Assembly (NCBI GenBank): GCA_947044365.1
Contig: OX345636.1
Span: forward strand, 42,663,537-42,727,536
DNA length: 64,000 nt
Direction: 5' to 3'
From: Petrosia ficiformis
Lineage: Eukaryota > Porifera > Demospongiae > Haplosclerida > Petrosiidae
The notes beneath the pieces were generated by a model that saw only the letters and a list, made by a program, of their open reading frames with translations, made no database searches and was not told where the DNA came from. Positions 25,601-63,712 of this stretch are shown here, one piece after another. A program made the translations under genes and the position numbers. Position 1 is the first letter of the stretch, and every line of letters begins with the position of its first letter.

Positions 25601-26125
25601 AGCTCCATCATTGTCCAATTCAAATCCAATGTAGCATTCACAATAGACACCTCCTCCAATGTCAATACATATTTGGGTGCAACCGTGTAATCCTACGCTA
25701 CATTCATCCAAATCTGAAGAGAGGAAAGCAGTTGTAAATGTGTAGGAATGCGATACTCAATTAGTGCATTTATGTATAAGGGCAACAAATTATTATATGT
25801 ATAATATAATTATTACGATTATTATGGTGTTTTGTTTTGATGTTGATTGTGAAATTTTGTTGCTGAAATTTTGTGGGCCTGGGTTCACTTATGCCACTGT
25901 TGTGCTGTGCATGTCGGCAAATTAAATGCTTTTCCTTCATCTAGTCTTAATGAACCCTGCTACATATGTGTTTATATATATGCATGGTTAAATGCTATAA
26001 TTACACAGCTTCAGCATAATATACATTATTATAATTATGAAGTGTTGTTAACCTTCAGCTGAAATTACAAGGAACTCAAGATACAACAAGAGTATCATAA
26101 AGTTTAGGAAACATCTGGAAATCAT
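11934..26125 (-). CDS. Middle gene: secreted multi-EGF protein with cysteine-rich C-terminal exon
   Basis: Exons from 5' to 3': signal peptide 26053-26125; EGF 25591-25713; broken EGF 20267-20390; EGF 18758-18880; fifteen array EGFs (18246 down to 14102); EGFs 13451-13567, 12885-13007, 12688-12804 and 12400-12522; terminal exon 11934-12094 with TGA at 11934. All intact EGF exons are phase 1-1 with AG/GT sites. They carry the calcium-binding pattern DIDEC...C.NT.GSF.C.C.SGY.LD.DG..CNG. There is no transmembrane segment, so secretion is inferred, to the cell surface or matrix. The Tc1 composite at 20813-24763 sits in its second intron. Exon number is probably variable between individuals. The exon chain is read from splice signals and phase, not from transcripts. 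Confidence 0.7.
12400..13007 (-). CDS. Three EGF exons of the middle gene
   Basis: Exons 12885-13007, 12688-12804 and 12400-12522. The first two are close copies ([12 protein letters not shown] in both), 197 bases apart, showing a local duplication separate from the big array. The 12688 copy lacks two codons between the first and second cysteines ([12 protein letters not shown] against [14 protein letters not shown]). All have intact calcium-binding starts DIDEC or DVDEC. Confidence 0.68.
13008..14101 (-). CDS. EGF exon 13451-13567 within duplicated intron sequence
   Basis: The single exon 13451-13567 reads [14 protein letters not shown], then [17 protein letters not shown]. It is 117 bases, phase 1-1. 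Its downstream intron (13100-13440) matches 18410-18750, 19000-19330 and 54830-55190. Its upstream intron (13570-14101) matches 20450-20810 plus 24774-24975, and in part 43620-43953. These copies reveal which later insertions split their counterparts. Confidence 0.62.
14102..18246 (-). repeat. EGF-exon tandem array I: 15 exons, ten of them in five 578-bp two-exon units
   Basis: Exon left ends: 14102, 14389, 14676, 14963, 15234, 15521, 15812, 16099, 16390, 16677, 16968, 17255, 17546, 17833 and 18124; each is 123 bases. From 15521 on, two exon types alternate. One reads [12 protein letters not shown] with EGGFHCGC, the other [12 protein letters not shown] with VGSFHCGC. They are spaced 291 and 287 bases, a 578-bp unit present five times between about 15434 and 18367. 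The units look almost base-identical, introns included. The four leftmost copies are older single units. Exons 14102 and 14676 read DIYEC, replacing a calcium ligand. All exons are phase 1-1, so any number can be joined in frame. Confidence 0.88.
18758..18880 (-). CDS. EGF exon of the middle gene
   Basis: 123 bases, acceptor CTAG and donor GTATG. Reads [16 protein letters not shown], then [19 protein letters not shown] typical calcium-binding EGF, closest to the broken exon at 20267 and the exon at 53485. The introns on both sides (18410-18750 and 19000-19330) are copies of each other, so this exon lies in its own small tandem duplication. Confidence 0.68.
19358..20249. mobile_element. Insertion with CCCTCGCC-type ends and a TA-rich palindrome
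   Basis: The intron copy at 18715-18757 runs straight into its exon. Here the same intron sequence breaks at 19358 and resumes near 20250. The interior begins near 19378 with ACCCTCGCCTACGTGGC and ends near 20246 with the inverse of ACCCTCGCCGCGTAGCG, suggesting short terminal repeats. Inside lies a palindrome (arms 19523-19550 and 19660-19690) around about 100 bases of (TA)n. No coding capacity is seen. The stretch 20030-20220 resembles 52440-52640, another interspersed repeat. Confidence 0.5.
20267..20390 (-). pseudogene. Broken EGF exon in the middle gene
   Basis: Clearly an EGF exon ([14 protein letters not shown], then TDGSCTYGC), but with several defects. The acceptor dinucleotide reads TG instead of AG. 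The exon is 124 bases instead of 123, so the frame breaks after DYNIGC. The conserved aromatic before the fourth cysteine is Cys. Skipping it would cost nothing because neighbours are all phase 1-1. Confidence 0.7.
21009..21989 (+). pseudogene. Tc1-like transposase relic
   Basis: Starts MPRGKP at 21009 and ends RGGHTKY plus TGA at 21987-21989, the usual Tc1 tail. In between, in changing frames, are [19 protein letters not shown] (first catalytic Asp in WSDE), [14 protein letters not shown], and [16 protein letters not shown] (final catalytic Glu region). Several stops and frameshifts, for example at 21050-21150 and near 21600, abolish function. Tc1 enzymes cut and paste DNA at TA sites, which fits the TA flanks of the surrounding element. 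Confidence 0.82.
23520..24567. mobile_element. TAGTCT element B, about 1.05 kb, long terminal inverted repeats
   Basis: Terminal inverted repeats of about 130 bp (23520-23650 and 24420-24567) begin TAGTCTCACGTAGCCAG and, on the complement, TAGTCTTGTGTAGCCAG. Both contain GAGCTCCCGGATTTCCGGTA and TTGCTAAGAAGGTGTTG. The flanks GTTGACAGT (23511-23519) and ATTGAGAGT (24568-24576) look like a decayed 9-bp target duplication. Long terminal repeats plus about 9-bp duplications are typical of Mutator-like elements; that assignment is inference. The only gene inside is the paired-CxxC frame at 24092. Confidence 0.72.
24092..24430 (-). CDS. Paired-CxxC protein fragment in element B
   Basis: A 112-codon frame opens just inside the right terminal repeat. 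It reads [18 protein letters not shown], then [17 protein letters not shown], then [13 protein letters not shown]. Two CxxC pairs about 50 residues apart suggest a zinc-binding N-terminal domain, similar in plan to ZAD or THAP-like modules. The last third looks frame-shifted compared with an overlapping frame at 24045-24251. It matches in position, orientation and layout the genes of elements A and C. Function unknown; DNA or terminal-repeat binding is a guess. Confidence 0.5.
   Translation of the reverse strand: MLPLSTSCWLCQRNLTKGKTKRRKTHSDINTKTVNIIESTCQKKLGIDIRATNFIVADYVCHKCVLMVEAVDVSVKLMYILTLLSEHLNLLELYTKFVVLLKTNYTIRVSCP
24774..24975 (-). pseudogene. Duplicated intron ending in a truncated EGF exon
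   Basis: The sequence matches 13893-14101 and 43735-43953, each of which leads into an EGF exon. Here only the exon's last dozen bases remain (complement of GATTACAAGTAG at 24963-24974) before unrelated sequence. This is an EGF exon lost by deletion. Confidence 0.5.
24976..25590. other. Intron with a foldback
   Basis: No exon. Bases 25077-25141 form an imperfect inverted repeat (ACTATCCATTGGGAACATAA against its complement) with a related third copy just after it. The rest is AT-rich and unremarkable. Confidence 0.45.
25591..25713 (-). CDS. First EGF exon of the middle gene
   Basis: 123 bases, phase 1-1. Reads [16 protein letters not shown], then [18 protein letters not shown]. It is closest to exons 4760 and 55407, including matching intron sequence upstream. 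It follows the signal peptide directly: the middle gene has no somatomedin B exon in the 340-base intron between them. Confidence 0.65.
26053..26125 (-). CDS. Signal-peptide exon of the middle gene
   Basis: ATG follows the acceptor CAAACAG. It codes [20 protein letters not shown], then ISAE, and ends in phase 1 at a GT donor. 73 bases, the same length as the right gene's exon at 61941, with which it is nearly identical. The n-region, hydrophobic core and small residues before the exon end fit a cleavable secretory signal. Confidence 0.7.
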
Positions 26126-27657
26126 CTGTTTGACAAAAGAGAAATTAAATCGTGATTATAATTATTAACTATTTTACACAATATTAATTTTGTTGTCAAA
26201 AATGATTATTTTTTGTGCATGTAATTATACATTTCATCATATTATAGTGTTGGCTCCATAGTGGTAATGTTGTGAACAGGGAATGTACTTTCCATGATTA
26301 TAATGCACCAACCAGGTAAGATCACAAGATTGTTCATGCATATTGGTATTCCAATATTTATCACTAAAAAAATGTAACTAGGTACACTTAGAAATTTTAA
26401 GTTATATCAGCAGTATATCGACATCCAATTAATCCTGTCATAGCATTACACTGAAGCCCATCTATATTCCTGACAACCTTGGACAAATATAGGTGTCCTC
26501 ATTACAGTGGTGTCCTTATTTCAAGCCTATTTGTGTTTAGTTAACCTTCAACTTTTTTCGGAATGATTGACATGTTTAACTCTATTAGCAAAAGCCTGAT
26601 CACTCAAAATGCTTGAATTTATCTGGCCCTGCTTTCAGGTTGCTGTTATCTGAAGCATGAGTACACATTTACTACTTGCCTGACCAAGTCGAAAAGTCGA
26701 AATGGTGTTCTATGCATGCAAATAGTATACATAAACATGATTATAACAGAATATATCTAAATGTATTTCCTATCTCTATGAGAAATTTTATTTTACAATC
26801 TTATAAAAAGCAAAGGGATATCTAAATATAAAGTTTATTCTCAGTTTCCAAACAAATCAATTCAAACTTAAAAAAACAGTTTTAGATAAATCAAGGTTCT
26901 AAAATTATATTATAGTTACATTAGCTTCTCTCAATAGCATTTTCTTGTTGCATGGAAAATAACTAATTTTTTGGTTAGCACAGTTGCAAGTAATAATGGA
27001 GATTGTAATTTGGTCATGTAGGTTGTTATGACTGTATGATGACATACACGTAATTATAATGCAATTTCTTCATCCTTATACTGTCTATTAGATATGCATA
27101 AAAGAATAAAAATTAATTGTAATTAAATTATTAAACTGTCTTTGTGTTCTAATTGGACATGATATAATTGATATATTACAAGTATCTTTAATTTATCATG
27201 CGTTGGAGGCATAACAACAACCTTGTATGACCATTTATATTTTCTTATAATTTGCATCCTTGCAACTGTATACTAATATTAATACATTTTTAAAATTCTA
27301 TTTTTTGCAGTGAATGTCCGAAAGATCTAGTGATACATGCATATCACAGATTTATCCTGTTTTTGTTACTGAGTATTTATTTTTTAGTTTTTATCTGCAA
27401 TTGCATAATGTTAACATGTTGCTTATAATAATTATTATTAAGTATTACATCAAACAATATTCTAATTGGAGTTAAAATATATATCACTAGGTGCAAAATT
27501 TTAAAAACATAATATTATATACATCACTCTATTGAGAAAAATCACTCTTGTGATCATTCAGTTTTGCATGATGTATATTGAACAATTGGATATCGTATAA
27601 TAATTATTGTAATTATTCAGTATACATAATAATTACACTGATGATCATGATACTCAC
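26126..27657 (-). other. First intron of the middle gene
   Basis: Alignable with 1099-2807 and 62014-63629 over most of its length. It contains MITE family 1 (26955-27312). I see no exon. Confidence 0.5.
26955..27312. mobile_element. MITE family 1, copy c (left end worn)
   Basis: GCACAGTTGCAAG near the left and CCTTGCAACTGTATAC, then ATTTTTTGCAGTG at the right, match the ends of the family. The outermost left bases are lost. It sits at the same relative place as copies at 2062 and 62847, so the insertion predates the gene duplications. Confidence 0.6.
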
Positions 27658-27735
27658 ATTTTAACAGCTGCGATTCCAGATTCTACTGCAGTTTGATGCA
27701 CAGTGTTTTGCTTATCTTTTTCAGAGACAAAATCT
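27658..27735 (-). promoter_or_regulatory. Leader exon of the middle gene
   Basis: Ends GCAGCTGTTAAAAT before the donor GTGAGTATC on the minus strand, matching 2808 and 63630. Similarity to the other copies fades to the right of about 27745. Element C begins 200 bases further on, so the original upstream promoter may have been cut off. Confidence 0.45.
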
Positions 27736-27944
27736 GACTATATTAAGATGGTTGTTGCATATTTGTATGCCGTATAGCTAGCCCTAAATTTTCGCAGGTA
27801 AATGTTTCGCATTTTTACGATATCAGATCTGTATCAATCATCGCGCGCGACGATTGACCATCGAGGTCGTCCCAGCCACACCCACTAGTTTAATTGCAGT
27901 AGAATGTTGTGTCACTCGCATTTCACTTTACTGTTCTTCACAGT

Positions 27945-30060
27945 TAGTCTGGCGAGCAGACCTTTCGCTTCCGCATTTACATTAGGACGGGGCGGAGGAA
28001 AGGTCTGGAGACTCTTGACACGTTTGCACGAGCCGTATGAATGTAATCAATCCATGATCTGATTTCACCACGCCTTGCGCCTCAGCGCACTGCTTAACGC
28101 GTACGTAACGTTTATAATTTATCGTCGAGTCACGATGAAATGCTGTCTCTGTTTGGTGAGCTTGCCGTCTGCAAATAAAAGAAGGAGGTTGTATGGAGCA
28201 TCATCTTGTACAGTTCTAGAATTATTTAAAGTAGAAGCTACTAGACTAGGCGAGAGACTAGGCCTTGCTGGTGTAGTACCTTCAAACAGCTGTTCCTCAG
28301 ATGGACCATTCCTTTGTTTATCTTGCTTTCAACAATTTGAGAAGCTATCGAAAGTAAGGCTAAATAAACAAGAGTTGGAAAGTCAACTGAATGCCAAAAT
28401 TACCAAAACTGCTGCTGCCTTGAAAGTAGTTAAAGAGATATATATAAATTATGTTCATTATAATATAATTATATAAATGATTATAATTATATATTATAAT
28501 TATTATATTTTTAGAGCCAATTGCTACTTTCACAACACCAACACGTAAGAGGTTTGTTGGGAATGATAATTGTGAGGCCACTCCAAAGAAACAAAAGAAG
28601 AGGGAATTTCTCTCCACACCAACACTTGGCATACTCCACTTGGCTGTTGTTGAGTCTTCTGCTGCTGTTGCTGTGAGTATACACTATTGAACATTTATAG
28701 ATGTTTTAGATTTACTTAATTATATAGATTGTGGAAAAACCTCCTCCAGATTCAAGGCAAAGTAGACATCGTGTTAGTTTTCTAACAAAATCTCTTTAAA
28801 AGATTGGCAAGAGTGTGGCAAGAAAGCTATTGCTAATCGGGTTATGTCTCATCCTAAAATAAAAAAAGGAATCCTGAAGGTTTTAAGGAAATTGATTGTG
28901 AAGGAAATGAAGCAAGTCTGTCAGAAGAAAACATCATCTATGCTACGTAAAACTTCAGCAGAGGCTTTGAAATCATTTTCATGGGATGACCTGTTAGCAG
29001 AATTGGAAAAGACTGCCCCAGTTTTCTGTCAAATTCTTAAAGAGTGTGTAAATGTAAAACGAAGAAATGGTTCAGCAAAAAGAAGATTTTATTCTACAGA
29101 CAGTGCTACTATTATAGGAGTGGTCGCTGCAATTTTACTCCGCCATCACAATGAGCATTTAAATCTAGTGCAACGTATAATTTCGATTTTACTTTATTCT
29201 GGACATGCACCTAAGCAGGTATTGTTTAACTACTGTTTTTTTTACATTACAATAATTATTACTGTGCATCTTGATAGGTTTCAAGCGTTTACAAAAACTA
29301 AGAATATGCCTTTCTCATAAGGCAATGATCAGAACGATTGATAATCTTGGCAAAGATCACGATGCTACTGCTTGTAAATGGAGAGACCAGCTGAAACAAA
29401 TGATGACAGGCAACAATGAGGTATCTGTAGTTATCTATTATTAACAGAAGTTTGAGAGATAGTTTGTTTTTACAGACTCAGCCTAACACAAGTACAGAAA
29501 GCAACACAGTTGTCACTGACATATCTAAGGAAGTACTACAGGTGATTATTACTATTCTGTACATGTTAATCGAATTATAATTGCATGCTTGCATTAACAC
29601 TTCTTTAATTTGATGAAGAAGTCAGTGAAATAGATTCAAGCTCTTCTATTAAATCAAGCGCATTGAGTATTAACTCTTCCAGTACAACTTGCAGCAGTCC
29701 ATCATCATCTGAATCTGAATGTATATCTCCTCCTGTGTATTCTTCTTTATCTGAAGACAGTGAAAATGAAATTTCAGTGTCAAACATACGCTTATATGAT
29801 ATTCCCAGGTTCAAAATTGTTGGAGGTAACATTGACAAACATGTCAAACCCAGAGAGATGAGACTGGATGTTCAAGCCCAATCTCTGAATTTTTTCAACT
29901 CGTATGCTGCTAAGGCAAGACTACATTCCTCTCATTTGGAGAACACACCATGCCTTCCTGATTTCACATCTTTTCAGGCTGAAAAGTTGCTACCAACACT
30001 AGATGATGATAACGCCATCAACTCTAAGCAGAAGTTTACAAAATACCTGGTAAGATCATA
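27945..30060 (+). mobile_element. TAGTCT element C, left end with cysteine-rich gene (right end not found)
   Basis: Begins TAGTCTGGCGAGCAGACC, then GGAAAGGTCTGG, resembling the termini of element A. The gene inside starts about 190 bases in and runs away from the end, exactly as the paired-CxxC fragments do in elements A and B. I could not find a matching inverted terminus or a helicase gene up to 31 kb, so the right side is lost or beyond recognition. Confidence 0.5.
28134..30060 (+). pseudogene. Paired-CxxC multi-exon gene of element C, frame-shifted
   Basis: Exon 1 from ATG 28134: MKCCLCLVSLPSANKRRR, then LYGASSC, then FLCLSCFQQFEKLSK (two CxxC pairs). Later exons: 28515-28673 (basic, TPTRKR, TPKKQKKR); 28727-29220 (KSFSWDDLLAELEKTAP, HLNLVQRIISILLYSGHAPK); about 29279-29420 (RTIDNLGKDHDATACKWRDQ); 29476-29541; and from about 29610 (serine-rich, then NIDKHVKPREMRLDVQ, SLNFFNSYAAKARL). 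A stop follows KSL near 28796, and the 29220/29279 junction appears one base short. It ends at a donor-like GTAAG at 30051 with no further exon. I recall similar uncharacterised repeat-associated proteins in other invertebrates but give no family name. Probably a dead transposon gene. Confidence 0.55.
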
Positions 30061-31136
30061 ATTGATTTCCTTACAGCTGCGATAGTAAAATTCACAAAAG
30101 CAGCCAACATGATTGCTGATTAGATCTGCTTTGACTGCATGGATTTATTAAAGCTTTTTTTAGTGAGTATGTAATTTCCATGCAATAGTTAAAATCAATT
30201 GTAAGCTAATGAAGTTTGTAGTTTTAAAATGCTGTTGGGTCTTTCCAAACTAATTTTTGTGGTTGTAAATTCAACATTCAAGTAGATGAAATTAAAGTGA
30301 AAGAAAAAACAACTACCTGCAATGTATACTGATACTGTTTGCACAGGTGAACGGTTTGGTCATACATCCAGCAGGCACTATATACATATGCATGTGTTAG
30401 TAATGTAATATATTACTGGAATCAGTGATAAGTTACGTTGACAATCTTACAAATGCACTGATAGAATTTGAAACTCGGAATAATTATTTGAATTCTAAAC
30501 AACTATTAACTTGAAAAAGAGCAGCAAACATGCCATTGGCTTTTAGCAGCAATGCACTGTGAGAACAAAACAGCCAAACCGGCCTTCCCTATTATGTATA
30601 AACAGGTGTATACAAGGAGGTAGAGGAGATAGAAAGAAATTTTTCACGATTCCAAGTAATTAAGAACATGATTATTATAGAGGCAAATTAGCAAAACAAA
30701 CTTTTTTACTATAATTTGAGTTGCATACTTTGTAGTACCTTCTGACAACAGTTACAGTAACTATACTGAATTAATAACTAGCTATAATTCTATTATTATC
30801 AAATGTTTTGCATGTTTCATTTCTAGTTGATTACAGTATTATTATTATTATAATGATATACAAAATCATGATCAGATTGTATATCATATAGCTGCATCTA
30901 TAGAATTAAAATATAAAATGTTTCCAGTGCTAGCTGTTTAAATATTTTGTTCTATCGTCTTGCTCATTGTGTCCTTATCCATGTTATATTGTTGCTCTTC
31001 ATCATCAAATTATCACTGTACTCTGTAATGTTGATTGAAAACTTTAACATACATAGTGAATCTTGGCAGAGGGGATGGTAATTGGGCTTGTTGAGTCAAT
31101 TGTTGTAAATGTAATGTACACGACACAGATAGTGTA
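30061..31136. other. Gene-free AT-rich stretch
   Basis: I see no exon, no inverted repeat and no recognisable element here. Confidence 0.5.
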
Positions 31137-31320
31137 AGAACAAACAATCATGTTGAAGGCTGGCATAGTCGCCTCAAAAGATTAGGAAAACCATATCCTA
31201 ACATCTATGAGTGTGTACAAGTATTTCAGAGAACAAGCAGCAACTGAAGTTGCAATAATTCAAATACAATCTGGAGCACACCCTTCACGAAGAACAAAAC
31301 GAGCAATCCTGAAAGATCAG
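31137..31320 (+). pseudogene. MULE-type transposase C-terminal fragment
   Basis: Reads RTNNHVEGWHSRLKRLGKPY, then PNIYECVQVF, then after a +1 frameshift REQAATEVAIIQIQSGAHPS. The TNN.VEGWH..L block with the downstream basic tail is typical of the end of Mutator-like transposases found in animals, often with FLYWCH fingers. The catalytic part is not visible upstream. Whether this relic is connected to the neighbouring TAGTCT elements is not known. Confidence 0.6.
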
Positions 31321-31900
31321 AAGACTATGTTATAGTATGTCAGCACACACAAATATATGGATTTAGAGACATCTTATTTTATTTTTTTAATACATACATA
31401 CACGTTATCATAATTATTAAGTCTTGCTGTAATTCAAGGAGACCTTGGAGTTATAGAAGACATCTTTAGTTTACTTAATATTTAACACATCAATATATTC
31501 CAACTGTTCTGCTTTTTAATTATTTATTGAAGTTGCATGCTCCAACACTTTGTTTTTTCCTTACTGTGCTCCTGATTATAGCTACTTACATAATGATGAA
31601 ACAAGTAGTCCACCTTATAATAATATAACCATTACAATACAGTTGCTCAGTTAAGTTACAGTGTATATAGAAAATATAGGCAATCTGCAATCTACTAATT
31701 GAAGAGCTGACAGCCAGAGTGGTCTAACTAAACTTGAAACAGTACTATAATGTGGTGAACACTTCCAGGAGCATAGACAAATGTAAGAAATCACCATAAT
31801 TCATAGTGGGTATATAATCCATTATTGTGTAACATGAAAAATTTCCAGTATTTGGTTCAGTTTGAGTTAGACCACTTATCAGCCCTTCAAATATACTTAC

Positions 31901-32039
31901 CTGTATAGCCTCTGCAACAGCTTGTGCAGTTATCACTCCTCCGCTCATTCCTCTTACAACAAAAGTCACTTGAAGTCCATCAGTTGTATCTTCTATGTTA
32001 GTAATGATAATATCATCTGCTGACACAAATGTATTTTGT
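31901..32039 (-). pseudogene. Orphan copy of the SEA-like exon
   Basis: 139 bases with intact acceptor and donor, coding the same NTFVSADDIIITNIEDTTDG module as 36110-36248 with only a few changes. The flanks are duplicated too (31640-32330 against 35810-36560). It lies downstream of the right gene's stop codon, so in that gene it cannot be used. No surrounding exons were found to give it a gene of its own. Confidence 0.6.
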
Positions 32040-32204
32040 CTATAATTATAGATGAAAAAGAAACGTGTATATTGGCATGTGTCAAAAGTTATGATAGAAT
32101 CAGAAGGTGTTAAATTCCATTAGAAGAATTTATCCCTTACATTTGAGCTTATATGACAACATTATAATTCTTTCATAGTATGTAACATTTTTCACAGCCC
32201 ACAG

Positions 32205-32475
32205 GGTCATCCCTAAGGTTTTGCCATAGATTCGAACTGTAATATATAGTAATATGTTTGTTTTACAGTAATAAGTTGCATCATTTCAGTGTGGCATGTG
32301 AAATTAATTAATATGTGCTCAAACATACTTTTTCCTTCATTTATCTTGCATGTCTATTGTAATAGTCAGTTAAATCCCTTTTTTAGGACAATACTTGATA
32401 ATATAGAATTTCCTAAATATCTATATTACATACTAATTAAGAATTATTGTTTTAGGAATATGTACCAACTATAGG
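32205..32475. mobile_element. Degraded copy of the CCCTATG/GGTTCGAA repeat family
   Basis: ATCCCTAAGGTTTTGCC, then ATTCGAACTG, resemble the ends of the elements at 36440, 43196 (inverse), 56869 and 58000. It is carried along in the same duplicated block as the orphan SEA-like exon. Confidence 0.4.
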
Positions 32476-32689
32476 TTAGGACTATTATTAATTACCTATG
32501 CATACTAACACAAGTATATTGCTAGATTTCTTACCATTCATTTTGTGACTGAAATTAACGATAAACTTTTATTGTCATACTGAAAGCAGACAAAGGTCAT
32601 TCACATTCACCTTGACCTCAGACAAAATTTCATAATTTTAGTTTGGAACGAGCAACAATCTTTTCACCTGCACCATTTACATTAAGTTA

Positions 32690-32965
32690 TCATTACCATT
32701 CTTTTTAGTAAAAGAATAATAAAAAAACATGTATATAGTACATTTGCAATAAAAATGAAAGATGTAGGGATGGCTATTTATGTCAAAACCCAAAAACCAT
32801 GCGAACAAGGTTAGGTGGGACACAAAATAAAACAAACTATATACTTCCATATATATAACCCTACATAAGTACATGTACAGCTCTTTGTATTTTGCTTTAT
32901 ATATAGTGGTGTGAGTACTTATGTAGGGCTATATGGAAGTGGTTTGTTTAATTGTCCTTAAATAT
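32690..32965. repeat. Foldback repeat related to the 38.1-kb palindrome
   Basis: ATAAAAATGAAAGATGTAGGG, then CAAAACCCAAAAACCATGCG on the left, and GTAGGGCTATATGGAAGTGG, then TTTGTTTAATTG on the right, match the two arms of the element at 38126-38433. Here the arms have diverged and the right arm is short. Confidence 0.6.
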
Positions 32966-33556
32966 AGACTACAGGGGCATTTTAAAGGGGTGTGAAACCC
33001 AATATCGTTGGTGTCCAACTTGCAGTGGGGTTGTTTTGTTTGCCTCAGTTGCAGTGAGAAGAGGGAGAACACTATAGTCCTATGAAGTGCTTGTCCTGGT
33101 AAGGATGTTGCTAGAAGTATTACTACATGTTGAGAAAGGAGCCAAGTTTGGGGCACATATATACAGTTAATGGTGGCCACGATATCTGCAGCAGAGTCAC
33201 CAGTGTTAGAAATTGTAAGAATTTTGAAAAAAAAAGCTCAGTGCTCTAAGGGTTAATTTGCTAATTTATAAAGCTATACAATAACTAAAGAATTTTGGCT
33301 CATGTCCTTTTCAAATAAATTGATCATACAATAATTATATTTGGGGTATGTACTATTGATGAAAAATCCATATAATTATAAAAAGTACAGTTAATATTAC
33401 GTTTAATACATTAATTGTTTTGAATTTCACCCATCTGTAGCTACATAATCACAATTACTGTATACTATAAAAATGTTCAAACATAAAATTATATAGTTTG
33501 TAGATTAAAGGAAACGATTTTCATCGTTTGAACATAATCAATGATGGGAATTTCAT

Positions 33557-62013
<28,457 letters not shown>

Positions 62014-62846
62014 CTGTAAAAGAGAAAATAAGATTAATCATGATTATAATTATAAACTATTTTACACAATATTTGTATTGACAAAAATGATTATTCTTCG
62101 TGCATGCATGATTATTCACATGTACTTTAATTATTATACATCTTCACCAGATCATATGGGCTCCGTAGTGGTAATGCATAAATTATATTTATATAGCTTT
62201 CTGAAGGTGTGAACAGGGTATGTCCTTTCCATGATTACTGCATCAACCAGGTAAGATCACAAAAATTATACATGTGTATTTGCATGTGTCCTGGCTGTCC
62301 TCATTTCAGGCCCATTGTTTTTCTAGTTAACCTTCAATTTTTTTCAGACTGATTGACATGTTTAATTCTACAAAAGCCCGACCACTCAAAAATTCTTTAT
62401 AGTTAGGCTGCCTCTACTTTTTTTGCTGTTAATCTGAAGCATGAGAAGGACACATTTTCTATCTGCCTGACCAATCAAACTCCTAAAAATGAAATGGGGT
62501 TCTATACATGCACATACATAGGCATAATTATAACAGAACATATCTGTGTATATATTTCCTTTCCCAAAGAGAAATTTTATTTGCAATAATTTTATAAAAG
62601 ACTAAGAAATAGTTAAGTAGAAGGTTTATATATTCTCAGTTTTCAAACAAATCAATTCAAACCTTAAAAATTTATTTTATACAAATCAAGTTTCTAAACT
62701 TGTATGACAGTTACACTAGCTTCTCTCAAATGCATTTTCTTGTCGCATGGCAAATGCTCAAATATGTGGCAGTATAATTATATTGCAATTTGCTACAAAC
62801 ATGAAAGACACTCCAAAACATTAACAATATGAAAAAGAAATTCATG

Positions 62847-63235
62847 CACTGCAAAAACAAAATTGTGAACTAACAGCCTTATTTGTTAGTACAGTTGCAA
62901 GGAATAGTGCAAATTGTAATTTAATAGGTTGTTATGACTACATGTACATGGTCATGTAAATGTAATTATAATCAAATAATTGTCCTTATACTGTTTATTA
63001 GATATACATAGAAGAAGAATAAAATTTTAATTAAATCATTTTAGGTTTCCAAACATTCTTTGTGTATCTAATATGAGATATATATATGCTGATAATTGAT
63101 TATATTACAAGTATCTATAATTTATCATGCATTGCAGTCATAACAACCTCTTATGACATATTATATTATAATTTGCAACCATGCAACTGTACTAATCAAC
63201 ACAATTTTTATTTTAACAATTCTATTTTTGAAGTG
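62847..63235. mobile_element. MITE family 1, copy e
   Basis: CACTGCAAAAACAAAATTG at the left, ACAATTCTATTTTTGAAGTG at the right, with GTACAGTTGCAAGGA mirrored by CATGCAACTGTAC. Same position in the first intron as copies a and c. Confidence 0.7.
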
Positions 63236-63629
63236 AATGTCACAAATATTTAGTGATACATACACGTTGCAGTAATTTTTACTGAAGAAATTTTGAAAAC
63301 AGTGTGGATGATAAGTTATTTATCTGCAACTACATAGACCCCCAAAAGAATGAATTTTAATAATACATTTTGCTTGTAATTATTATTCTAATAATTAGCT
63401 AGTATAGTTATAATAATCATAGGACTTAGGAGAATGTCATATTAATTTATGTTGCAGCAATTTTATTTGGAGGTAAATATTTATCATTTGCTGCAAAATA
63501 CCATGCATCACTCTATTGAGAAACATTACTCCTGTGATCATTCAGTTTTGCATGGTGTAGCTATACTGCACATTTATACATTGTAATTATTCAGAATACG
63601 TAATAATTATAGCTAGTGATGATACTCAC

Positions 63630-63712
63630 ATTTTCACAGCTGTAATTCCAGCTTGTACTGCAATTATTTGATGTAGAGAACAGTCTTTTGCTAACTTAAT
63701 CTCTTTCAGAGA
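63630..63712 (-). promoter_or_regulatory. Leader exon and upstream region of the right gene
   Basis: Ends ACAGCTGTGAAAAT before the donor GTGAGTATC. To the right, 63830-63895 is the only GC-rich patch nearby (GGCGGCGTGCGAACCGCGCC) and may be part of the promoter. No TATA box can be singled out in such AT-rich DNA. Confidence 0.42.
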
